A stretch of 64,000 nt of DNA from Xylanibacillus composti (GTDB lineage Bacteria; Bacillota; Bacilli; Paenibacillales; K13): assembly GCF_018403685.1 (NCBI RefSeq), contig NZ_BOVK01000052.1, positions 1-64,000 of the forward strand, written 5' to 3'. The notes under the pieces are model-generated. The model ran no database searches, was not told the origin of the DNA, and saw only the letters and a program-made list of their open reading frames with translations. Shown here piece by piece: positions 8,457 to 17,557 of this stretch. The position numbers were made by a program, and so were the translations under genes. Positions within the stretch are counted from its first letter, which is position 1. Every line of letters begins with the position of its first letter.

Positions 8457-10034
8457 TTACAACTCTTTATACCGGAAGTAATCAAAATCCGCATGCTTTC
8501 GCGTGCCAGCCAAGTCTTGCACACAGACGCCGACGAAATTGCCTGTGAAGCGGATGAGATCCGCATAATCGTCGGACAGATGCCGAATACCAATTGCCGG
8601 ACCCACATTTTTCCAAGCCTCCCCGTCCAACGAGTAGTGAAACTGCAGGCGCTCGCGATGAACAACGGCTTTCAGATAGCAGCGCTCGTTCCCCTCCACT
8701 ACCACTTCCTCATCCAGCAGCTCGTCATACTGTCCGGCAATCGACTGTATAATGCCTAGAACCTTCCCCACACCCTCCAGATGGGTCAGGCGCAAGTAAA
8801 CATAATCGTCTGTATCGTAATAGAGTATGAGTCCCGCCATTTGCTGAAAATGCTCAGGTTCAAATTCAACTGCCGTCTCCGCTTCGAAATGGAAGGATTG
8901 CTGGCGTCTCGCTACCAGGCTTTGCGCATGCAGCGAGCTCATCGATTCCCGTCCCGACAAGCGCAAGTAGCCTGTTCTCGCAGTCAGGGACAGCCATGAC
9001 GGATCAGGCGGCAGTCTTAATGTGTTCCAATGCAGGGAAAGTTCCGACTCATCGAAGTCGTCCTTCTCCGGAATCGGCTTGACTGGGGCCGCCGGAATCG
9101 CAGGCGCCTGCACTTCAACTGAGGGCGCATTCCCGCCATCCGCCAATCGCAGCCAGCCATCTTCTGTCCAGCCGCACCGCTGCAGAGCCGTCTCCCTTCC
9201 CAATATGCAATACCGGGCTGCTGCGGGGCGTCCGCATAGATGCGCCAAATACCATTCGCCCGTATGGGTCTCGACCAATGACCCGTGGCCTGCCTTCTGC
9301 AACGGAAGCTCGGGATGCCCCTTGCTGGTGAGCATCGGTCCTGCCGGGTCCGTCTCATAAGGCCCGGTAATGGACTTCGCCCGTGCGACCGTCACCGCAT
9401 GCTCATACTGGGTGCCGCCCTCAGCGGTCATCAAATAGTAGTATCCGTTGCGCTTGTACAAATGGGGCCCCTCAGTCAACCCCAATGCGGTCCCTTTGAA
9501 GATATTGTAAACCGGGCCAATAAGCTGCCGGGCTTCGACAGAATATTCCTGAAGCAGGATTCCGGCGAAAGCGTTCCTGCCCTTCCGGAAATCCCACAGC
9601 ATGTTCAGCAGCCATTTGCGTCCATCCTCATCATGAAACAGCGAAGGATCGAAGCCGCTGCTGTTCAAATATACGGGATCAGACCAAGGGCCTCTGATAT
9701 CCTTGGCGGTCACCAGGTAGTTGTGCGTGTCCTTGAAGGCGCCCCTTCTCGACTTGACATCCGTGTAGATCAGATAGTAGGTGCCCTCGTCATAGCTGAG
9801 GCAAGGCGCCCAGATGCCCCCTGAATTGATATTCCCGGTCATATTGAGCTGTGACAAACGCTGCAGCGGATGGGCGATCAGCTCCCAATGAACGAGATCC
9901 CTGGAATGATGGATTTGCACGCCTGGAAACCACTCGAAGGTGGAAGTCGCAATGTAATAGTCCTCTCCGACGCGCAAAAATGACGGATCCGGATTAAACC
10001 CCGGCAAGATTGGGTTGATGATAGTGCCTGCCAT
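8457..10034 (-). CDS. GH43 beta-xylosidase (subfamily 11-like)
   Basis: 525 aa from the ATG at 10034, which has AGGAG 8 nt upstream; the ATG six bases earlier is too close to it. The N-terminal five-bladed propeller starts NPILPGFNPDPS with the general-base Asp16, continues with the pKa-modulating Asp in SSGFDPSLF and the acid Glu in LTEGPHLY. The C-terminal third (from about residue 320) is the beta-sandwich typical of long GH43 xylosidases such as XynB. There is no signal peptide, so it acts in the cytoplasm on imported xylo-oligosaccharides, releasing xylose, with possible arabinofuranosidase side activity. It follows the GNAT gene on the same strand after an 86-bp gap. Confidence 0.92.
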   Translation of the reverse strand: MAGTIINPILPGFNPDPSFLRVGEDYYIATSTFEWFPGVQIHHSRDLVHWELIAHPLQRLSQLNMTGNINSGGIWAPCLSYDEGTYYLIYTDVKSRRGAFKDTHNYLVTAKDIRGPWSDPVYLNSSGFDPSLFHDEDGRKWLLNMLWDFRKGRNAFAGILLQEYSVEARQLIGPVYNIFKGTALGLTEGPHLYKRNGYYYLMTAEGGTQYEHAVTVARAKSITGPYETDPAGPMLTSKGHPELPLQKAGHGSLVETHTGEWYLAHLCGRPAAARYCILGRETALQRCGWTEDGWLRLADGGNAPSVEVQAPAIPAAPVKPIPEKDDFDESELSLHWNTLRLPPDPSWLSLTARTGYLRLSGRESMSSLHAQSLVARRQQSFHFEAETAVEFEPEHFQQMAGLILYYDTDDYVYLRLTHLEGVGKVLGIIQSIAGQYDELLDEEVVVEGNERCYLKAVVHRERLQFHYSLDGEAWKNVGPAIGIRHLSDDYADLIRFTGNFVGVCVQDLAGTRKHADFDYFRYKEL

Positions 10035-10120
10035 ATACATCTCTCCTGTTTCATAGATTTGTCCAACTGTTGCAATAGAACGATTGACGCCAGATTGTCG
10101 GCTTCGCAGTCCTCACTCAA

Positions 10121-10756
10121 TCAGAACTCATGAACCTCCGATGAACGGACCGCATCCAGAAATGCTTGCGGCGCTTTGCAAACTTGCAGCTTCCTGAAGT
10201 CTTCCTCAGGCATATGTTGCTCCAGAATAGGCAGGCATGCTTCCAAGTCGTTCTGTCTGCCTCCGATTACCGGGTCAGACAACAGGCAAAAGCCGAAGTC
10301 CGCATACAGCTTAATGGCCCGAAAACTGGAAGGCTGCGTGTGGAGATATACAGGATAGTCTTCCTTCTTAAGCCGCTGCAGGACTATGGACAGCAGCGCC
10401 CTGCCGATCCCCCTTCCCTCGTACGCTTTCACTACCTTGAACCAATGCAGCGTTTGAACCTGGTTATAGGCCTTCCAGATGAAGCAGGTACCTATCGGCT
10501 CATCTTCCGTGTTGCACACAAATAGGCAGGTTTCATAGAACAAGTCCCCTTTGCTCGCATACACATCCTCGAAATACTTCGTCATAAAATCTCGGTATTG
10601 CGCCGCAGTGTGAGGATCATCGAAGTGGATGTCCTTCCAGATGTCCAACTCGTTCTTTCTGCACGTTCTTATATGGAACCCTGGCGGCATTGTACGAGCC
10701 GCAGTCGTATTGAACGATGCACACATCATAAATAGATTAAGATCAGGTATGTCCAC
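10121..10756 (-). CDS. GNAT family N-acetyltransferase
   Basis: 211 aa from a GTG start, with GGAAGG 11 nt upstream. The acetyl-CoA binding motif A is clear at residues 107-122 (FKVVKAYEGRGIGRALL), followed by the beta-5 and helix region YPVYLHTQPSSFRAIKLYADFGF, where the Tyr usually helps protonate the thiolate. The N-terminal 25 residues do not belong to the fold and the true start may lie further in. The acceptor substrate cannot be told from sequence. It lies upstream of the GH43 gene and divergent from the fosmidomycin-resistance gene. Confidence 0.85.
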   Translation of the reverse strand: MDIPDLNLFMMCASFNTTAARTMPPGFHIRTCRKNELDIWKDIHFDDPHTAAQYRDFMTKYFEDVYASKGDLFYETCLFVCNTEDEPIGTCFIWKAYNQVQTLHWFKVVKAYEGRGIGRALLSIVLQRLKKEDYPVYLHTQPSSFRAIKLYADFGFCLLSDPVIGGRQNDLEACLPILEQHMPEEDFRKLQVCKAPQAFLDAVRSSEVHEF

Positions 10757-10878
10757 AGTCTTATCATCCTTCCACTAACATGAGCCCTTTACGAATGTAA
10801 CGAGACAGGTATAAGTATAAAGTGAATTCTGACTATTGCCAATTCTCTTCCCTTCCTTATTTTCATAAAAAAACTGCC

Positions 10879-10907
10879 TTTACAACCTAAAAAATCTCTG
10901 TTATATT
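10879..10907 (+). promoter_or_regulatory. Sigma-A-type promoter of the fsr-like gene
   Basis: -35 TTTACA (10879-10884), a 17-bp spacer and -10 TATATT (10902-10907), 48 bp before the proposed start codon. Confidence 0.6.
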
Positions 10908-10955
10908 CCTGCTCATACTTTCATCAGCTGAAAAATAGGAAAGGATGTCCTTCTC

Positions 10956-12218
10956 TTGAACAATGCGAAACCTGCTGCAACCCAAGCCGAGTCGTCGAGC
11001 CCATCCGCAAGTAGAACGGTTTTCCCCATTCTGTTCGCAATCAGCATCGTTCACCTGCTGAACGATACGATGCAGTCGACGGTATCTGCCCTATTCCCGA
11101 TATTGCGCGATGAGCTGAGCTTAACCTATACGCAGATCGGCATCATCGCGCTGGCGATGAATTTGACGGCATCCTTGCTCCAGCCTTTGATCGGCCAATT
11201 TGCGGATAAGCGGCCCATGCCGAGCATCCTGCCTATCGGCGTTTGCTTTACGCTTATAGGCATCGTCGGCCTTGCCCTTGCGCCCCATTATGCGTTGATC
11301 CTGCTTTCTGTTACCGCACTCGGTATCGGATCGGCGATCTTCCATCCGGAATCATCGAGAGTCGCATATTTGGCAGCAGGCCAAAGACGCGGCCTTGCGC
11401 AATCCATCTTTCAGGTAGGCGGCAATTTGGGCAGCTCGCTGGGTCCCATTATGACAGCCCTCCTGTTCGTACATATCGGGCAGTTGGGCGTGATCTGGTT
11501 CGTGTTCGTCGCGATCACCGGCATTCTGATCCAATGGTACGTAGCCAAGTGGTACAAGCAACAGCTTGCTGTGCCCAAACCGAAGGTGAAAGCGCGCGCG
11601 GGCAACAACAATCGGGCAAATAGGCCGCTTCTGTCCAAACAGCGAGTAGCGTGGGCAATGGTCATACTTATGACGCTCGTTGTTTCCAAGAACGTCTATA
11701 TTTCCAGTATTACGAGCTACTATACATTTTTCTTAATTGATGATTACGGCGTGTCGATTCGCAACGCTCAGTTTTATCTGTTTGCCTTCCTGGCGGCTGC
11801 AGCCGTCGGCACATTCCTGGGTGGCCCCATGGCCGACCGCTTCGGCAGACGTACGATTATATGGTGGTCAATCTTGGGTACAGCCCCCTTCTCGCTATTG
11901 CTGCCCTACTCGAACCTCTTCTGGTCAGGGATCATGGCTGTGTTGGCCGGCTTTATTCTGTCGTCTGCGTTTTCCATTATCGTGGTCTACGCGCAGGAGC
12001 TGCTTCCGGGAAGAATCGGTTTTGTGTCCGGACTGTTCTTCGGGCTTGCTTTCGGCATAGGAGGGGTCGGTGCAGCTGTTCTCGGGGGCATTGCGGATAT
12101 GACCAGCATCAGCCTGGTCATGAAGGTATCGGGCTTGCTTCCGCTGCTGGGCGTGCTGGCCATCTGGCTGCCGAAGGATGAACAGCTGCGGCAAGGGGAC
12201 GCTGCCGCACAAGCGTGA
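10956..12218 (+). CDS. fsr: MFS transporter, fosmidomycin resistance protein family
   Basis: 420 aa, TTG start after AAAGGA. Twelve hydrophobic segments fit a major facilitator. The N-terminal half carries the Fsr-type sequence HLLNDTMQSTVSALFPILRD and LTYTQIGIIALAMNLTASLL, then QPLIGQFADKRP, and the conserved GIGSAIFHPESSRVAY segment. The last is diagnostic for the Fsr branch, drug:H+ antiporters that export fosmidomycin in E. coli. The loop between helices 6 and 7 is basic. The natural substrate in this organism is unknown; a phosphonate or another small polar metabolite is possible. It is transcribed alone from its own promoter. Confidence 0.88.
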   Translation: MNNAKPAATQAESSSPSASRTVFPILFAISIVHLLNDTMQSTVSALFPILRDELSLTYTQIGIIALAMNLTASLLQPLIGQFADKRPMPSILPIGVCFTLIGIVGLALAPHYALILLSVTALGIGSAIFHPESSRVAYLAAGQRRGLAQSIFQVGGNLGSSLGPIMTALLFVHIGQLGVIWFVFVAITGILIQWYVAKWYKQQLAVPKPKVKARAGNNNRANRPLLSKQRVAWAMVILMTLVVSKNVYISSITSYYTFFLIDDYGVSIRNAQFYLFAFLAAAAVGTFLGGPMADRFGRRTIIWWSILGTAPFSLLLPYSNLFWSGIMAVLAGFILSSAFSIIVVYAQELLPGRIGFVSGLFFGLAFGIGGVGAAVLGGIADMTSISLVMKVSGLLPLLGVLAIWLPKDEQLRQGDAAAQA

Positions 12219-12281
12219 GGAGCGCCCCCGTCCAGCCGGCTGTAACTGATGGAAATAGCGCGGAGAGCTCGCCGGAGCACA

Positions 12282-13862
12282 CTACTTCCACAGGGTGATG
12301 CCAAACAGATGGATGTTCGGCAAATCCGGCAGCCGCAGTCTCACAGGGGTGCGGACGGCAGGGAACGGAATTTTCTTGGCGTACAGATTCGTCTCGGTAG
12401 GCAGTTCGCCCGTCCCTCTGCGCCTCGCCTTGGATCGCCAGGCGATGATTTCGCCGTCTACCGGCGTATATGTCCACCAGTCCGAAAAGCCGAACTTCAG
12501 ATCCAGCGCGGACTGGTCATCGAACTCAACGGTCAGCGCGGATTGGTAGTCGCCGAAGGTGCTGCAGCCAAGAAGCATGATGCCCTTGCATGGACCGGCG
12601 GACAACTCGATGACCTGGCCTTCGCAGAGCAGGCTGTCATAAGCATCCAGTTCATGCGCGGGAAAGGCGAAGGACATATCGGCAGCATGAAGAATTCCTT
12701 GCGGAACGGGTTCCCGTGAGAAATAATACCCTTCCCCGTCAATATTGGCGGTGTCGGCATGATTCTCAATCGCTCTCGCCGTCAAGTAAGGAATGAGATC
12801 AACATGAATCAGCTGCTCGACAGTGAGCGCATTCGCGTCGACCGCTTCGGTGGCCGCTTCCCCTTCGCCGAGCTTGTCCTCTTTTCCCAAAAGTTCATGC
12901 AGCGCTTCCAATGCCACATTCTCTGCCTGGCTCGCTGCGATGATCTTCTCTGCCATGTCGCTCGTGATGGCGTCTTGCGCAGCCCCATCCTTCCTCCCCT
13001 GTCTGGTCTGGGAATACAGCTTGGTCAGCTGGCCGCGAATGATGGTCCATCTGTTGACCAACTGATCGAAGGCATCCGCCGAACCATGCAGGGAAGGCTT
13101 GGCGGCGCGCTCGGCCAGATAGCGCAGCATCAGCGCATAATTGCGGCGTGCCATGATGAGGGCGCCCATCCCTACAAACAGCAGGCAGTGTCCGAAAGTG
13201 GCTATCCCTCTGGTCTCTTCTTCGATGTCGACCCCGGGCAAGGCTTCAGCCAACGCCCGCATCCCTGCCGCGGTCATGCCTTGATCCAGTTCCTCCCGAA
13301 CCAATTCACGCAGCCGGGCCAGAATGGCGGCATTATCCGCCACGCTCGGCTCGACGGGCTGCACCGTAATGCAGCGGTCGAATCCCTGCTCGAACAGGTC
13401 GTAGGCAAGCGTGGATTTCTCCCTTTCGAAGAAGGGATCGATGCACAGCAAGCCTTTTGTTGCCGGGTCAATGCCTATCGCAATCATCATGTGCTGGGCA
13501 TCGTGCCGCAAGCCGTAATTCGGGCTCCAGGGATTGTAATGGTCGTCCTGCGCGAATATGACCGGATGACCGTCCCGCAGTTGTTCCTCCATAAGACGAA
13601 TCGCTTCCTGCGGGGAAAGCTCGCGATGCAGCTTCATGCGCAAGCCGTGGAAGGTCTCCATTAACGCAAAGGCCCTCTGGAAATCCAACTGCATCCGCGT
13701 TCCGAGCGTGGGCTTGCCGGGCGATGCCGGATGAAAGGCAAACTTCAATCCCTCTGCGTGCACCATGCGGAAATCCTTGCCATACCAATGCGTCACGGTA
13801 TCCAGAACGTCGTCGAAGCAATTCCCTCCGTTTTTTCTAGGTTGAATGTTCAAGTCGATCAA
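12282..13862 (-). CDS. BtrH-like / C39-peptidase-like protein
   Basis: 526 aa, TTG start 10 nt after GGAGGAGG. The first 170 residues look like the papain-like BtrH N-terminal domain: Cys15 in NGGNCFDDVL, His124 in RHDAQHMMIAIG and Asp142 in LLCIDPF form a plausible Cys-His-Asp triad. BtrH is an acyltransferase that moves an acyl chain from a carrier protein to an aminoglycoside; relatives occur in peptide and NRPS clusters. Residues 170-360 are helical and residues 370-526 look like an all-beta, galactose-binding-like module. No carrier protein, NRPS or peptide precursor gene is nearby; the upstream neighbours are the sugar two-component genes. Substrate unknown. Confidence 0.6.
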   Translation of the reverse strand: MIDLNIQPRKNGGNCFDDVLDTVTHWYGKDFRMVHAEGLKFAFHPASPGKPTLGTRMQLDFQRAFALMETFHGLRMKLHRELSPQEAIRLMEEQLRDGHPVIFAQDDHYNPWSPNYGLRHDAQHMMIAIGIDPATKGLLCIDPFFEREKSTLAYDLFEQGFDRCITVQPVEPSVADNAAILARLRELVREELDQGMTAAGMRALAEALPGVDIEEETRGIATFGHCLLFVGMGALIMARRNYALMLRYLAERAAKPSLHGSADAFDQLVNRWTIIRGQLTKLYSQTRQGRKDGAAQDAITSDMAEKIIAASQAENVALEALHELLGKEDKLGEGEAATEAVDANALTVEQLIHVDLIPYLTARAIENHADTANIDGEGYYFSREPVPQGILHAADMSFAFPAHELDAYDSLLCEGQVIELSAGPCKGIMLLGCSTFGDYQSALTVEFDDQSALDLKFGFSDWWTYTPVDGEIIAWRSKARRRGTGELPTETNLYAKKIPFPAVRTPVRLRLPDLPNIHLFGITLWK

Positions 13863-13928
13863 GTTGCAGACGCCTCCTCCAATGATTGTCTAGTAGAATG
13901 AACCCAAGGTCTACCTTCCATTGTATAA

Positions 13929-13942
13929 TGAAAGCGCTTTAT
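13929..13942. promoter_or_regulatory. cre-like site upstream of the BtrH-like gene
   Basis: TGAAAGCGCTTTAT matches the CcpA operator consensus TGWAANCGNTNWCA at 12 of 14 positions. It lies 67 bp before the start codon at 13862, in an AT-rich stretch where a promoter is expected. Confidence 0.4.
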
Positions 13943-14023
13943 AGAACACTGCACAAATCAACGGAAAAGAACTTCATTTTCAGGTTGCGCTTGGCCCCTC
14001 TTCGCCGCGCTCCCCTCTGCCTG

Positions 14024-15766
14024 CTATTCCTTTTTTTCTTCAAACTCGCGCACAGGGAACTCGATTCGCACCGTCGTTCCCGCCCCAACCTCGCTCTCGA
14101 TGCGAACGCCGTAGTCCTTGCCGAAATGCAGCTTGAGCCTCTGGTCTACGTTGCGAATGCCGTAGCCGAGCGGCTCGCCCGTCTTCTTGAAGATCGCCTG
14201 AATCGTATCCTCGCGCATGCCGAGTCCATTATCCGCAATTGCCATCACGATCCGCTCCTTCCCCTTGGCTGCCGTCAGTTTTATCGCAATCTCATCATCG
14301 TACCAGGCATGCTCCAGCGCGTTTTCCACGAATGGCTGCAGGATGAACTTCACTGTCTCATAGTGAAGAATGTCAGGGTCTATGTCGTACTCGATGCGAA
14401 TGCGGTCCCCGTACTTGATATTCTGGATTTCAAGATAGGCTTCAATAATTTGAATCTCCTTCTCGATCGGGATGACCATCTCCCCTTTGTTCAAGGAGAG
14501 CCGATAAAATTTCGCCATGGATCGGATAATCTCATGCAGCTTCTCGATCTCTCCCAGCTTCGCCATGCGGCTGATCGAGGAGAAGGTATTGTACAGAAAG
14601 TGCGGGTTCATCTGTCCATGCAGGACCTGCAGCTCGGTTTCCTTCTTCTCCAGCTTGCTGATATACACCTCGTCAATCAGCTTCTCGATTGTGGACGCCA
14701 TGTCATTGAACGCATCGCTGATCAGGGCAAATTCGTCATGGCCCCGGTATTGAATCCGCTTGTGCAGCTCCCCCTCCTTGAAGGACTTTAGCGAAGCCAT
14801 CAGCTTGTGGAAGCGCTTGGAGAAATATCTCGAGATCAGCATGCTGAACAGCAAAAGAACAAGCAAGCTGACCAAGCAGATCAGAATCGTCATATTGCGC
14901 ACAAGTCTGGAGTTGTCCTTGAAGGACGATACAGGGATCAACGCGACGAGTTTGGCAGGGAAATTGGATATTTCCTCCTCTATGGCCAAGTACTCGCTTG
15001 CATCCACCTGCAGGGACCCCGCATACATCATCGCGTTGTGCGAGCTGGCGAAGAGGACCTCCTGCTTCGGATCAACCACGAACAGCTGGGAGCCGGAAGC
15101 AAGCGTATTGAATTCGACATCCTCGAAGATATCCTTCAACTTCACGGTTACTTTAATCAGCCCGATGGAATCGAACGTCTCGTAATCGATCAACGGGCGC
15201 AGGAATGATATATTGTGGTACTGAAAGTCGTTGCCCACCTGTTTCCACAGGGTGCTGTTGTACGTCAGGTCCAACGCTCGATACCATGGCTCCTGCCTGA
15301 TTCGGCTCGTGTGGAAAATACCGAACTGGCGGGCGCCGGACCTCAGCGCTTCCTCGGTCTCGTTATAGTAATATTCACTGAAGTTCGCTTCATCCAAATA
15401 CAAGGCAAGGCGGACATTCTGCGTAGGCAGGTTGGAAGCAAGCTCCACCCGCGGAAGCACATATTGCGTTGTCACGACATAGCGGTCCCAGTCTACGAAA
15501 TAGCCGGACAGATAGCGGCTCAGCACCTGATCGGCGTAAATCTCATCGGAGCTCCGCATCGCGTCATTCACCCGGAACTCCACATTTCGCTTGATCTGCT
15601 TGACGGCTGCGTCCAGGTTCTCCCGCGTATGCTGTTCAATCGATTGCACGGATGTCATGTAGGCGTAGCTGCCGATCACGATTACCGGAACAAGCATGAT
15701 GAACAGATAGGAGATAAACAGCTTGTAGGAAAACGGGATGAACAGCGGTTTGCGCTTCTTGCTCAT
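14024..15766 (-). CDS. YesM-type sensor histidine kinase (module 1)
   Basis: 580 aa. A membrane segment at about residues 13-33, an extracellular sensing region of some 260 residues, a second membrane helix near 290-312 (MTILICLVSLLVLLLFSMLI), a HAMP linker, then a His_kinase domain with QMNPHFLYNTFSSI carrying the phospho-acceptor His, and a HATPase_c domain with VENALEHAWYDD (N box) and ADNGLGM (G1). It belongs to the LytS/YesM class. It starts 7 bp after the response regulator gene, so the two are co-transcribed. The likely role is to sense an extracellular sugar, possibly with the solute-binding protein encoded upstream, and drive transporter expression. The ligand cannot be read from the sequence. 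Confidence 0.93.
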   Translation of the reverse strand: MSKKRKPLFIPFSYKLFISYLFIMLVPVIVIGSYAYMTSVQSIEQHTRENLDAAVKQIKRNVEFRVNDAMRSSDEIYADQVLSRYLSGYFVDWDRYVVTTQYVLPRVELASNLPTQNVRLALYLDEANFSEYYYNETEEALRSGARQFGIFHTSRIRQEPWYRALDLTYNSTLWKQVGNDFQYHNISFLRPLIDYETFDSIGLIKVTVKLKDIFEDVEFNTLASGSQLFVVDPKQEVLFASSHNAMMYAGSLQVDASEYLAIEEEISNFPAKLVALIPVSSFKDNSRLVRNMTILICLVSLLVLLLFSMLISRYFSKRFHKLMASLKSFKEGELHKRIQYRGHDEFALISDAFNDMASTIEKLIDEVYISKLEKKETELQVLHGQMNPHFLYNTFSSISRMAKLGEIEKLHEIIRSMAKFYRLSLNKGEMVIPIEKEIQIIEAYLEIQNIKYGDRIRIEYDIDPDILHYETVKFILQPFVENALEHAWYDDEIAIKLTAAKGKERIVMAIADNGLGMREDTIQAIFKKTGEPLGYGIRNVDQRLKLHFGKDYGVRIESEVGAGTTVRIEFPVREFEEKKE

Positions 15767-15772
15767 ACGGGA

Positions 15773-17335
15773 TCATCTCTGCTTTCTATAGTCGCCTGGC
15801 GTCAGGCCGACCATCTCACGGAATGTTCTGCTGAAGTAGGTCAGGCTCTTGTAACCGACTTGATCGGCGACCTCGTACACCTTCCAATGATGGTCGCGCA
15901 GCAGCTTCTTCGCTCGCTCCATTCTCCGCTTCACCACATATTCATTGAAGCTTTCCCCCTTGTAATCCTTAAAGAGAAAGCCCAAGTGGTTGGGCGAATA
16001 GGAGAAATGATTGGCTGCCTCCTTCAGGGTGATCTCGCCGGAAAGGCGTTCCTCCACATACTGCTCGATATCCTCGAACAGCTTGCGGTTCTTGCTTTGC
16101 CTCTTCGTGAAAAGCTGCTCGGAAATCTCGAAGGTCGTCCGGCGCATCCATCGCTGCATATCTGCAATCGTTTCGAATTGCTGTACGATCGCAATCGTAT
16201 CCGTCTCCAATCCCAGCAGACTGCGGAAGGATTCATGGAGCGTATGCAGGTAAGTCTCCAGCTTCGTGACGATATGGATCGCATAATTGTAAACCTTCGA
16301 GGGGTGCTCAAAGCCGCTAACCAATCGAAACAATTCCTCAATGCAATCGCAGATTTGAACCAGCCTGTAGTTGGCCATGGCAGAAAAAAGCCGGTCCAGC
16401 ACTTGGTTCACATCGAACGCATCCTGTTCTTCGGCATGCCGCCAAACAGCATGGGGGGACAGCAGCCTGTTGTTGCCGTGAAACATCTTGTACGCCATGA
16501 ATGTCTGCGCTTGCTTGAAGGAGCGGTGAATCGCTTCGAGCTGATTCACCTCATGTCCGTAGCTGACCGTAACCGTGAAGGCGCAGGCTTGCCCGATCGC
16601 TTCAATTAATGCCGTGAGCGCTTGTTCGATTTCACGGCTGTCCTGCGTGAAGACAAGACCGAGCTGATATGGGGAGAGTTTGCACCAATAGCCCAGCCGA
16701 TGCCGCTCGACTGCTTGCGCGGTTTGCTGGAGATAGGTCGCCAGCACGGCTTGCTCGGACTCCGGCAGATGCTGCTGCTTCCACGCCGCTCCATCGATCT
16801 CAATCAAGGCCGCATGGATCGGTCCTTGCGGGAACGCCACGCGATAGGCTTCCACGAAGGTTCTCAGCTGTTCCGGCTCGATGCTTCCCTCAAGCAAATG
16901 CAGGATAAAGTCATGTCGGATAAAGGAAAAGGAGTGAATGGAATTCTCGCCGGTTCGCTCCGCATCCAGCTGCGCCGTCAGCTCCTTCAGGATAGCCACG
17001 AATTCATGATCGTCCACAGGCTTGAGCACATACCCCTCCGCCTTCAGGTGCAGCGCCTGCTTCGCATAGTGAAAATCCTGATAGCCGCTGATAAAGACGG
17101 TCTTCAGCTGCGGATTGCGTTCAGCCGCCCGCTTGGCAAGCTCCAGGCCAGACAGCACCGGCATCTTGATGTCGGTGACGAGAATATCGATCTCATGGTT
17201 CTCAATGAAGCGCAATGCCGCCAGAGGCTTGTTTTCACAGCAAACCACCTCTATGTTCAACTCCTCCCACGGGATCAGCTTCCGCATTCCTTCCAGATCA
17301 TAGGTCTCATCATCCACTAATACCGCTTTGTACAT
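15773..17335 (-). CDS. YesN-type response regulator, AraC output (module 1)
   Basis: 520 aa. The start is set at the ATG at 17335, 7 nt after GGGGG; a longer frame to 17374 lacks a ribosome-binding site. The receiver domain (residues 1-120) has the acidic pair D8/D9, phospho-acceptor Asp55 in ILVTDIKMPVLSG and Lys in YVLKPVDD. A long helical middle region follows, and the C-terminal 100 residues are an AraC-type double helix-turn-helix (LKEAANHFSYSPNHLGFLFK, then VYEVADQVGYKSLTYFSRTF). It partners the kinase at 14024-15766 and probably activates the ABC transporter operon directly upstream. Confidence 0.94.
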   Translation of the reverse strand: MYKAVLVDDETYDLEGMRKLIPWEELNIEVVCCENKPLAALRFIENHEIDILVTDIKMPVLSGLELAKRAAERNPQLKTVFISGYQDFHYAKQALHLKAEGYVLKPVDDHEFVAILKELTAQLDAERTGENSIHSFSFIRHDFILHLLEGSIEPEQLRTFVEAYRVAFPQGPIHAALIEIDGAAWKQQHLPESEQAVLATYLQQTAQAVERHRLGYWCKLSPYQLGLVFTQDSREIEQALTALIEAIGQACAFTVTVSYGHEVNQLEAIHRSFKQAQTFMAYKMFHGNNRLLSPHAVWRHAEEQDAFDVNQVLDRLFSAMANYRLVQICDCIEELFRLVSGFEHPSKVYNYAIHIVTKLETYLHTLHESFRSLLGLETDTIAIVQQFETIADMQRWMRRTTFEISEQLFTKRQSKNRKLFEDIEQYVEERLSGEITLKEAANHFSYSPNHLGFLFKDYKGESFNEYVVKRRMERAKKLLRDHHWKVYEVADQVGYKSLTYFSRTFREMVGLTPGDYRKQR

Positions 17336-17369
17336 TGGCTTGCCCCCTTGCCGCACAGATGTTGTCTCG

Positions 17370-17383
17370 AGCAAGCGCTTTCA
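17370..17383. promoter_or_regulatory. cre-like site upstream of the module 1 regulator
   Basis: The reverse strand reads TGAAAGCGCTTGCT, 12 of 14 matches to the CcpA cre consensus, ending 35 bp before the regulator start codon. Binding there would repress the two-component pair when glucose is present. Confidence 0.4.
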
Positions 17384-17557
17384 GGCTTGCAAATGAAAAA
17401 ATGGGAGAAGAGGCATACCCGAAGCGTATACCTCAATCTGCCCAAAGACTATATATGGTGAACGAAAGCATTGGCGAGAAGCTGGCAAGCGTGTGAACGG
17501 CACAATAACATTTCACACGGCTGCCTCGCCATCCTGTCTATCTTTCAATCTATATTA

